From positions 1-8,391 of the forward strand of contig SFOB01000103.1 in the NCBI GenBank assembly GCA_004554075.1: a stretch of 8,391 nt of DNA, read 5' to 3'. This document shows, piece by piece, positions 1-6,137 of the stretch (position 1 is its first letter; each line of letters opens with the position of its first letter). The notes under the pieces are model-generated. The model did not search any database, was not told the DNA's origin, and saw only the letters and a list, made by a program, of their open reading frames with translations. This stretch comes from Treponema sp. (GTDB lineage Bacteria; Spirochaetota; Spirochaetia; Treponematales; Treponemataceae). The position numbers were made by a program, and so were the translations under genes.

Positions 1-1468
1 TATTAATGGTAAGCAGGGCAGAAAGATCTGTTTCCTGCTTGAATATGGGGACGGAAGGAGAAAAAGCAGGACTTGTTCCATTTCCAAAAGAGAGGTCAAA
101 GCCTGCTGTAAATTCCATTTTCCATAAACCGCTTGCAGAAAAATCTACATGGTTTTTATCATTGATATCATAATCAAAAATAGAAACTGATTCTTTGGAT
201 TTCGTTTCTTCCCGGGCTTTGACTTTTTCCTGAGTTTTTGCTTCCGCAGGTAGAGCCCCAATCAGAATAGCAAAAAGAAGAGCTTTTAAGGTTCTAGCTT
301 TGCTTACCTTTATTTCCGGATGTTTTTTTGAAAGCTTTAAGATAGCCTTTTCAACAGCCTGTTTTTTTTCATCATTATTTGTGGAAAATAAATCCTGCTG
401 GTAAGGCTTTTCTTCCTTCACAATATTTTCAAAGCCAACTCCAAGAAGCCTTATACCACGACCATTCTGGTAGCGCTTTTCAAAAAGTCTTTTTATGATT
501 TCATAAAAGGAATCCAGGGTGATGATATTTCTTTCTACAGTTTCTTGAACAGTGCCCGTAGAAAAATCATCATAGCGGATTTTTACAAAGGCAGTACGGG
601 AGTAACCTTCTTCTTTGAGGAGACGGAAAAATACACCCTGGGCCAGCTCAAGAAGCTCAGTTTCAATCATGTAAATATCAGTAAGGTCGTAGGGAAAGGT
701 TGTTTCTGCACTAATAGAATGAGATTTACTTTCTCTGCTGAAGGATTCTTTTTCAATGCCGCGCACTACATTATAAAGAAAGCTCGCCATATTTTTCCCG
801 AAAAGAAATTCAAGAGTGTCATAATCCCGCTCATAAATATCTCTAGTGGAATTAAAGCCCTTGCTGCGGATAAGCTCCAGAGATTTTGGTCCCAGCCCCC
901 ACACTTTATTTAAGGGAAGATTAAGCATAAACTTTTCTTCTTCTCCGGCATTAATCTGGAAAAAGCCGTCTGGTTTTGAAAGTCCGGAAGAAATTTTTGC
1001 AAGATATTTTGTAGTGGCAAGACCAACCGAAACAGTAAGACCTGTTTCTTTTTTTACCCGGGCTTTTATGGCATGGGCCGTTTCCTGTGGCGGACCAAAA
1101 AGTTTTTCTGTACCTGTAAGGTCTATAAAGGCTTCGTCTATAGACATCTGGTCTACATCCGGAGAGTAGTCTCGGAAAATGTTCATAATCTGATGGGAAA
1201 GTTCTGCGTAACGCTGCATGCGGCCATGAACAAATATTCCCTGGGGACAGAGCTTATAAGCCTGGAAGGTTGGCATGGCAGAATGAACACCAAAAGCTCT
1301 TGCTTCGTAGGAAGCAGTAGAAACAACACTGCGTCTGTCATCCGGCTTTCCACCAACAATAACAGGCTTTCCCCTTAATTCCGGATTATCAAGCTGCTCC
1401 ACAGAGGCAAAAAAAGCGTCCAGATCTACATGAAGGTACCAGCGGGTGGTCTTAGCCTGTTCTTCCAT
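1..1468 (-). CDS. dinB: DNA polymerase IV (Y-family, DinB) with an in-frame C-terminal exported-protein-like extension; 3' end off the window
   Basis: Translesion DNA polymerase of the Y family; I translated it by hand for 489 codons without a stop up to base 2. Residues 1-361 are a complete Pol IV: HVDLDAFFASVE at 13-24 (metal ligand D15, steric-gate F20), SIDEAF at 109-114 (catalytic D111/E112), the palm stretch GLATTKYLAKISSGLSKPDG at 149-168, a helix-hairpin-helix around VWGLGP at 189-194, a little-finger domain at about 242-350 and a clamp-binding-like QQDLF at 357-361. A normal Pol IV tail follows to about residue 392. The frame then continues into a signal-peptide-like segment and a region resembling an outer-membrane protein. 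The ATG overlaps the TGA of the upstream membrane-protein gene (TGATG), and GGAG lies 7 nt before it, so translation is probably coupled. Pol IV is near certain; whether the extension is a real fusion is open. Confidence 0.93.
   Translation of the reverse strand, partial: MEEQAKTTRWYLHVDLDAFFASVEQLDNPELRGKPVIVGGKPDDRRSVVSTASYEARAFGVHSAMPTFQAYKLCPQGIFVHGRMQRYAELSHQIMNIFRDYSPDVDQMSIDEAFIDLTGTEKLFGPPQETAHAIKARVKKETGLTVSVGLATTKYLAKISSGLSKPDGFFQINAGEEEKFMLNLPLNKVWGLGPKSLELIRSKGFNSTRDIYERDYDTLEFLFGKNMASFLYNVVRGIEKESFSRESKSHSISAETTFPYDLTDIYMIETELLELAQGVFFRLLKEEGYSRTAFVKIRYDDFSTGTVQETVERNIITLDSFYEIIKRLFEKRYQNGRGIRLLGVGFENIVKEEKPYQQDLFSTNNDEKKQAVEKAILKLSKKHPEIKVSKARTLKALLFAILIGALPAEAKTQEKVKAREETKSKESVSIFDYDINDKNHVDFSASGLWKMEFTAGFDLSFGNGTSPAFSPSVPIFKQETDLSALLTIN
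2..298 (-). other. C-terminal extension of the dinB frame: signal-peptide-like segment plus outer-membrane-like sequence
   Basis: Codons 391-489 of the dinB frame lie beyond the usual end of Pol IV. Residues 391-410 read as a basic run, a hydrophobic core (LLFAILIGAL, 397-406) and PAEA, a plausible signal peptidase I site after A410 (bases 239-298). A charged linker follows. From about residue 440 the sequence alternates polar and aromatic residues (VDFSASGLWKMEFTAG, then FGNG, then DLSALLTIN), which recalls the first strands of spirochaetal outer-membrane proteins. That likeness is an impression, not a match. No in-frame ATG, GTG or TTG lies next to the signal-like segment; the nearest is GTG at codon 350. 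Codon 394 is TTA, one base from TTG, which would give a short signal peptide starting MKALLFAI. No stop separates the two parts, so the sequence as given encodes one fused protein. Confidence 0.6.
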
Positions 1469-3405
1469 CAGTATTCTCCAAGTTCAAGTGAACGGCTGAT
1501 AAATGAATAGTCACCAGGCCTTTCGCCTTCAATTACAGCAGAAACTGTAATTCTGCATGGAGTTTTTGCAGCTCCATATTTGAAAACCATTTTTTTCGGT
1601 GGATTATCAGGAATGCGAAAACGTGCTGTATTTCCGGAAGGATTAGTATAATCGTTATCCGAATACAAAATCGGATTTATTTCGTCTGTGGTTATAAGAA
1701 GGTCGCACAAAAGACAGTCTGTGTTAAGGGTAATATCAATTGTTCGTATAATGTCATCAAAAATATAACTGTCTTCTGTCTGCAGAGAAATAAGCTCGCT
1801 GCCAAGAGGACTTATAGTAATTTCAGGTTCGGCTGGCTGATTTTTGTTAAGGCTTTTTGTACGCACTATGCCTGTTACAATAAGCGCTGCTGTTACAAGG
1901 AGGAAGGCCGCCCCGGTGGAGCTTGTAACTAAACTTAGTTTTTTGCGGTTGGTGCGAACAGAAGTAATAATTCTGAAAAGTACAATGTAAACAGGGTAGA
2001 GTACAAAAGGAATCGTAAGATTTACATTATGATTAGTGGACAAAAAATCAGACAGTTCCCTAAGGTCTGCAGCATCAATCATTCTGTGGCCATAAGGTAT
2101 AAGCGGCAGAATCATAAGCAGGAAGATTGCTATGTGAAGATAATTATTTTTTACTGTCAGGGCTACAAGTGAAAGCAGACAGATTATAATAAAAATCGGG
2201 CTAAGCGAAATATCTGCCAGAATAAAAATAGACTGATTTATAAAACAGCTGATTACAAGAAGATAATCTACGGCTCTTTCAGCAAATCTGTAGTTATACA
2301 TTAAAATTACAAGATAAACAGAAAGAGTTACAAATAATGAAAGACAGATCTGGAAAATCAACTGGCCGTAAATTTTCCCTGCGTAAGAGGCATTAGGAAA
2401 CATGTTTTTGAAGAAGAATCTGGAAATAATAAAGATAAAGACCATAAGAAGGTAGGTTAAAGGAACAGACCACCAGATTTTTCCAATTGTATACCAGGCG
2501 TGTTTTTTCATTCGTCTGTTTACGAATATCAGCATAAAGATAAAAATAATCCATACAAAAATTACCGGGGTTACAATGTGTAAAATCATTGCCTCAGAAA
2601 TTATATGGTAACTTCCAAAAGCTTTTATTATAAAAAAATGATGTTCCCAGCTGAAATCGCCTGTTTTAGAAAAAAGTTCTGTAAAATCTGAAATGATATT
2701 GACCGCAGTTTCTTCTTTTTCTTCCTGTGGAATAGCGCCAATGGAAAGCTTGATTGCAGGAATCTCATTTTCAAAAAATCCGCTTAAAATACGGCTTGAA
2801 ATAAAAGAATATGTAGAAAGCTGACTCAAAATGAGGCGGGGAAGTTGGCTTTCAATTTCATATTCTGTAAAAAGATTCATTGAGTTTTTTATCAGCTGAG
2901 GAGGAGATGAAAGACGGTTTGCAGTGATTTCTATTTCATTAATACTGCTTTCCAGATCAAAAATAACTGCTGTATACGAAAGATTTGTACTAAGGCTTTC
3001 AAGAAATACGTTTGTACCATAAATCATATCAGCCTTTTGAATCTTCTGCTTTTCTCCGTAAGCAAATAGTGCCGTCACTGTAAAAGGGTAATCTGCTTCT
3101 TTTATGCGTTTAAGGGCTTCTTTAATAATATTTTTGTTTTTAAGCACATCTTCCTGAAAGAAAACCAGCAGCAAATTTTCTGGAGAAGAGTTCTGTTCTG
3201 GGGTAAATGTGACGATAATATTATAAGGAAATGTATTTTCACCTGATATAACCAGACTTTGAGTCGTGGGCGAAAATCTGTTTTCTTTTAGAAAGGAATG
3301 AACCTGGCGGCATAATTCTATACCTGAAGGCTCTTTGTTTTGAGCATAGGCAAGGCTGCAGAAAAGAAAAATCAGGATGTAGCATATGAATCGCCGTGTT
3401 TTCAT
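1468..3405 (-). CDS. Exported polytopic membrane protein with an M28-peptidase-like N-terminal domain (predicted catalytically dead)
   Basis: 645 aa, no named family recognised. Residues 1-21 are a signal peptide with an AYA cleavage site. Residues of about 25-270 should be periplasmic. About eight membrane segments follow (near 273-295, 311-331, 347-370, 378-397, 401-418, 423-440, 461-480, 495-514), then a hydrophilic beta-like tail with a CLLC pair at 564-567. The N-terminal domain follows the order of M28 aminopeptidases: a strand where the His-Asp metal pair belongs (LLLVFFQED, 78-86), then LFAYGEKQK (113-121) in the place of the GEE motif, AVIFDLES (146-153) in the place of the next Asp, and EIPAIKLS (214-221) near the end. 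Most metal ligands are missing. An M28 domain followed by many TM helices recalls ERMP1 and GPAA1. Gene start: ATG with GAAAGGG directly abutting it, an unusually short spacing; no better in-frame start keeps the signal peptide. It is the first gene of a two-gene operon with dinB. Confidence 0.8.
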   Translation of the reverse strand: MKTRRFICYILIFLFCSLAYAQNKEPSGIELCRQVHSFLKENRFSPTTQSLVISGENTFPYNIIVTFTPEQNSSPENLLLVFFQEDVLKNKNIIKEALKRIKEADYPFTVTALFAYGEKQKIQKADMIYGTNVFLESLSTNLSYTAVIFDLESSINEIEITANRLSSPPQLIKNSMNLFTEYEIESQLPRLILSQLSTYSFISSRILSGFFENEIPAIKLSIGAIPQEEKEETAVNIISDFTELFSKTGDFSWEHHFFIIKAFGSYHIISEAMILHIVTPVIFVWIIFIFMLIFVNRRMKKHAWYTIGKIWWSVPLTYLLMVFIFIISRFFFKNMFPNASYAGKIYGQLIFQICLSLFVTLSVYLVILMYNYRFAERAVDYLLVISCFINQSIFILADISLSPIFIIICLLSLVALTVKNNYLHIAIFLLMILPLIPYGHRMIDAADLRELSDFLSTNHNVNLTIPFVLYPVYIVLFRIITSVRTNRKKLSLVTSSTGAAFLLVTAALIVTGIVRTKSLNKNQPAEPEITISPLGSELISLQTEDSYIFDDIIRTIDITLNTDCLLCDLLITTDEINPILYSDNDYTNPSGNTARFRIPDNPPKKMVFKYGAAKTPCRITVSAVIEGERPGDYSFISRSLELGEY

Positions 3406-3412
3406 CCCTTTC

Positions 3413-3441
3413 AGTTTAAATTTTTATTGTTTACAATGCAA
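3413..3441 (-). promoter_or_regulatory. Possible leftward promoter for the membrane protein-dinB pair
   Basis: On the minus strand, TTGCAT (3441-3436) and TAAACT (3418-3413) are separated by 17 nt. Initiation 7 nt further on would fall at about 3406, one base before the ATG, giving an almost leaderless mRNA. That conflicts with the GAAAGGG before the start, so the true promoter may lie elsewhere. It overlaps the rightward promoter. Confidence 0.3.
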
Positions 3442-3458
3442 GTCCTATCGTGTATAAT
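3430..3458 (+). promoter_or_regulatory. Sigma70-type promoter for the rightward operon
   Basis: TTTACA (3430-3435) and a perfect TATAAT (3453-3458) with 17-nt spacing. Transcription would start near 3465, leaving about 30 nt before the ATG at 3497. It is the only strong promoter seen ahead of the GHKL-like, lipoprotein, trmB and ligA genes. Confidence 0.65.
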
Positions 3459-3496
3459 AGATAAAAATAAAAAAAGATTTGCATTTAGCAGGGTAT

Positions 3497-4660
3497 ATGG
3501 GATCAGATAAGAAATTCATTTTGGAGCTGCCACTTAAAGTCGTATTAACAGAAGATGGTGCTTCAAATTTCATAAGCCACAATAAAAAACTCTTGCGCTT
3601 CCGCCTGGCAGATAATGTTGAAGAATACGGAATCTCTCTCGATAAGTTCTCTCCACAGTCTATTCAGAGCATGATTCTCCTTGATTATATCTCTAAAATC
3701 GAAATTTCTATGTCAGAATTCGTTTCTTCCCGCCAGGAAGTAATGGATTTGTCAAAAGTTATTGTATATTCTCTGCTTTACAAGCAGTTTGACCGCGATG
3801 TATATGCCGCTTTAATTCAGTGTGAATGTGTACGCAAGCATAACCGCGCAAATCCTTCTCATCTTATTGATGAAAGAACAAATATGTCTGAACGTCAGCT
3901 TCGTTCAATTCTCCAGAACAAGGAAGCAACAATTCAGAATACAAGACGCCAGATTCTCGATCCTATCTGGAAGTCTATTATGTCTAATAAAGACTATTCT
4001 TCAGAAGAAAAAAATATCTACCTTTTAATGTCTGAAAAGTTTATGAACCGTCTTGGTCTTATGAACTGGTATATTATTACTCTCTTTGCCAAGAATGAGG
4101 GAGCTGCAGAAATGTATGTTGCAATCCGCAATCTCCTTTCTTCATATATGGACAAATCAAAGGTAGCAGAATACATTTCCGTAATGGTAATGGAGCTTGC
4201 TCTTAACAACGAAAATACAAACATCCGTAAAGAAGCAAAAACCATGTATCATGGAATTGATGATATTGATTCCCTTATTTTTGACCCTGAGGTTCGTGCA
4301 AAAATTGTTCAGGAGCTTCAGCGTAAGCACGAACTTGTATTCCTTTCATGGAAACTGGGTGGTGGTTCTACTTCTATTGGTAAACAGGGCCGTCTTTCAA
4401 TTACTCTTTATAACAAAGATGACGAGTTCCAGGAAATGAAAGACAACATTGAGTCTGCCAAGAATTCTAACACTAATAAAAAATCCCTCATAGACTTCTA
4501 CCGCGAGCTGCCGGAAGGTCAGGAGGGAACAGACCTTGGTCTCTACTATCTTTCTTATCTTGATGATGCCTGCAAAAAGGTTAATGTAAAGTTTGAATCT
4601 CTGGTAAATCAGTTCTCTGCTTCAGACCTTACAGTCATTAACCTGAACTTTAACTTCTGA
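3497..4660 (+). CDS. Conserved spirochaete-type protein with a C-terminal GHKL/HATPase-like region
   Basis: 387 aa from the chosen ATG. No signal peptide or membrane segment, so probably cytoplasmic. Residues 1-225 are mostly helical and not recognised. The C-terminal part keeps the order of a histidine-kinase-type ATPase fold: MELALNNENTNIRKEA (232-247) looks like an N-box, GRLSITLYNKDDE (298-310) like the strand near G1, and EGTDLGLYYL (343-352) is close to the G2-box GTGLGL, followed by a final strand VINLNF. No DxGxG G1 box is seen, so ATP binding is uncertain. No phospho-acceptor His domain is apparent, so it is not a normal sensor kinase; an anti-sigma-like or regulatory ATPase is possible. 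Start: a TTG at 3479 would add six residues but has no ribosome binding site and sits about 14 nt from the predicted transcription start. The ATG has GCAGGG at a short 3-nt spacing. First gene of the operon. Confidence 0.8.
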   Translation: MGSDKKFILELPLKVVLTEDGASNFISHNKKLLRFRLADNVEEYGISLDKFSPQSIQSMILLDYISKIEISMSEFVSSRQEVMDLSKVIVYSLLYKQFDRDVYAALIQCECVRKHNRANPSHLIDERTNMSERQLRSILQNKEATIQNTRRQILDPIWKSIMSNKDYSSEEKNIYLLMSEKFMNRLGLMNWYIITLFAKNEGAAEMYVAIRNLLSSYMDKSKVAEYISVMVMELALNNENTNIRKEAKTMYHGIDDIDSLIFDPEVRAKIVQELQRKHELVFLSWKLGGGSTSIGKQGRLSITLYNKDDEFQEMKDNIESAKNSNTNKKSLIDFYRELPEGQEGTDLGLYYLSYLDDACKKVNVKFESLVNQFSASDLTVINLNFNF

Positions 4661-4668
4661 TATTTTAT

Positions 4669-5346
4669 ATGCAGCATCACTCCAGAATCTACAGTCTTAT
4701 TTCTCTTTTACTTGCAGCATTTGCAGGACTTTTTATATCCTGTTCGCAAAATCTTCCTGAAGTTGAAAGTACAGATTATTCTGTTATTTTTGAATATAAA
4801 AATGAAAAAGATCTTCCTTCTGCAAGACTTTCAGTTTTTGCAGCCTCTGTTTCTGATGTAAGACGTTATCAGACTATTAAGATCACTTCTCTGGAAACCG
4901 GCTATTACTGGGAAAGTCAGGGGCTTACAATGCTTGAGGCAGACAGTAAGCAGTGGACAGGCTGTACCAATCTTCTTGCTCCGGAAAATGAAAAGCTTCC
5001 TACAGGTACTTACGAAATCACTTTTATTAATGCTGATGAAAAAGAATGTACCCTTACTCTTGATATAAAATATGATATTGATTTTTATGATGTTCTTTTG
5101 CCTTCACTGACAGACGTAATGACTCAAAAACGAGGCATAGAAAAAATTGCTGTTTTTGATAAAGAACACATTCTGATTTATTTTGGTGACAGAACAGAAG
5201 AGATTAAAACAACACGTGATATCTGGAACCGCTGGAGAGAGGCTGTAAGCTATCAGATAATCTGGTATACTAAAGATGGAAGTGTAATTTGTCTTACACC
5301 TGAAAAACCTGTTTCACCAGAACAGGCAGAAAATGAAGAATTATAA
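4669..5346 (+). CDS. Small predicted lipoprotein, function unknown
   Basis: 225 aa. The N-terminus has a basic start (MQHHSR), a hydrophobic core (ISLLLAAFAGLF, about 11-22) and LFISC, a spirochaete-style lipobox with the lipidated Cys at 25. The mature part is rich in short beta-strand patterns, with paired segments such as TGTYEITFINADEKECTLTL and HILIYFGDRTEEI. This suggests a small beta-sandwich exposed to the periplasm or surface. It ends in an acidic tail (PEQAENEEL). I do not recognise a family. It starts 8 nt after the stop of the GHKL-like gene and no Shine-Dalgarno sequence is visible, so reinitiation after the upstream gene is likely. The pairing could mean the two work together, but nothing in the sequence proves it. 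Confidence 0.85.
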   Translation: MQHHSRIYSLISLLLAAFAGLFISCSQNLPEVESTDYSVIFEYKNEKDLPSARLSVFAASVSDVRRYQTIKITSLETGYYWESQGLTMLEADSKQWTGCTNLLAPENEKLPTGTYEITFINADEKECTLTLDIKYDIDFYDVLLPSLTDVMTQKRGIEKIAVFDKEHILIYFGDRTEEIKTTRDIWNRWREAVSYQIIWYTKDGSVICLTPEKPVSPEQAENEEL

Positions 5347-5399
5347 TTCCGATAAAGAAAACTGAAATAGAAATACTGGAAAAATATAAAGGATATAGA

Positions 5400-6137
5400 A
5401 TGGACAATAAAACAACTGTTGAAAAAATTGATTCTGCAGAAACTGCAGACGCGGTACCACCCTCGGGTTTACGCAGGGAAGTAAAAACTTATGTATTACG
5501 TGCCGGCCGTATGACTGCCGCACAGGAGCGCGCATATAACGAGCTTGCTCCTTCATGGTGTATTCCATTTGAACACAAAAAATTAAACTTTGTAGATGTG
5601 TTCGGAAACACAAATCCTATTGTAATTGAAATCGGTTTTGGAATGGGAGATGCAACTATTGCTCTTGCCCAGGCAAATCCGGACATTAACTATCTTGGAA
5701 TTGAAGTACATACTCCAGGTGTTGGAAAAGTACTTTCAGAAATTCAGAAACGCGAACTGAAAAATCTTTACATTATTGAATACGATGCTCTTGAAGTTCT
5801 GGAATATATGATTGGCGATAATTCTGTTAACGGCTTTCATATTTTCTTCCCGGACCCATGGCCTAAAAAGCGTCATCATAAACGTCGTATGGTTCAGCGC
5901 CCGCGTACAAATCTTTTTGCCCAGAAGCTGGCTCCAGGCGGCTACCTTTATTTTGTAACAGATATTATTGATTACGCTGAATTTGCTCTTGAAGAGCTGC
6001 GCCAGACAGAGCACCTGAAAAACAAATACGAAGGCTTTGCAGAACCACAGCCATGGCGTGCCCAGACAAAGTTTGAACGTAAGGGCCTCAAGGCAGACCG
6101 TCAGATTACTGAGTTATACTTCGAGAAGGTTCAATAA
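5400..6137 (+). CDS. trmB: tRNA (guanine-N7-)-methyltransferase TrmB
   Basis: Methylates G46 in the variable loop of tRNAs to m7G using S-adenosylmethionine, in the cytoplasm. 245 aa, a typical length. Class I Rossmann methyltransferase: EIGFGMG (77-83) is the SAM-binding glycine loop, GIEVH (100-104) carries the acidic residue of the second strand, and YDA (128-130) contacts the adenine region. The family signature FFPDPWPKKRHHKRR is at 149-163, with D152 the likely catalytic residue. TKFERKG (223-229) near the C-terminus is the conserved TKFE guanine-recognition motif. The first 35 or so residues are variable and include a proline pair encoded by the unusual T-box-like stretch. AAAGGA (5388-5393) lies 6 nt before the ATG, which decides the start. 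Its TAA overlaps the ATG of ligA by one base (TAATG), so the two are probably translationally coupled. Confidence 0.96.
   Translation: MDNKTTVEKIDSAETADAVPPSGLRREVKTYVLRAGRMTAAQERAYNELAPSWCIPFEHKKLNFVDVFGNTNPIVIEIGFGMGDATIALAQANPDINYLGIEVHTPGVGKVLSEIQKRELKNLYIIEYDALEVLEYMIGDNSVNGFHIFFPDPWPKKRHHKRRMVQRPRTNLFAQKLAPGGYLYFVTDIIDYAEFALEELRQTEHLKNKYEGFAEPQPWRAQTKFERKGLKADRQITELYFEKVQ
5422..5463 (-). other. T-box consensus 14-mer plus terminator-like hairpin, antisense within the 5' end of trmB
   Basis: On the minus strand, 5463-5450 reads AGGGTGGTACCGCG, an exact match to the T-box consensus AGGGTGGNACCGCG. It is followed immediately by TCTGCAG-TTT-CTGCAGA (5449-5433), a perfect 7-bp stem with a 3-nt loop, then four bases and six Ts (5427-5422). 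No leftward gene lies downstream, and the sequence also codes for TrmB residues, so a working riboswitch is unlikely. The match is reported because it is exact. Confidence 0.25.

Noticed and set aside
350..375. ATG codons on the minus strand at 375 and 372 as a separate start for the exported domain
   Set aside because: They are in another frame and reach a stop after about a dozen codons, well before the signal-like segment.
545..1378. Three rightward open frames of 101-122 codons across this stretch
   Set aside because: They lie antisense to the clear DinB coding frame, resemble no protein and lack ribosome binding sites.
3479..3496. TTG at 3479 as the start of the GHKL-like protein
   Set aside because: There is no ribosome binding site before it and it is about 14 nt from the predicted transcription start; the ATG at 3497 is preferred, though its own site is weak.
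5341..5686. Leftward open frames next to the T-box-like sequence that might be its regulated gene
   Set aside because: They are antisense to conserved TrmB and to the lipoprotein end, one lies upstream rather than downstream of the motif, and neither resembles a tRNA synthetase or amino-acid gene.
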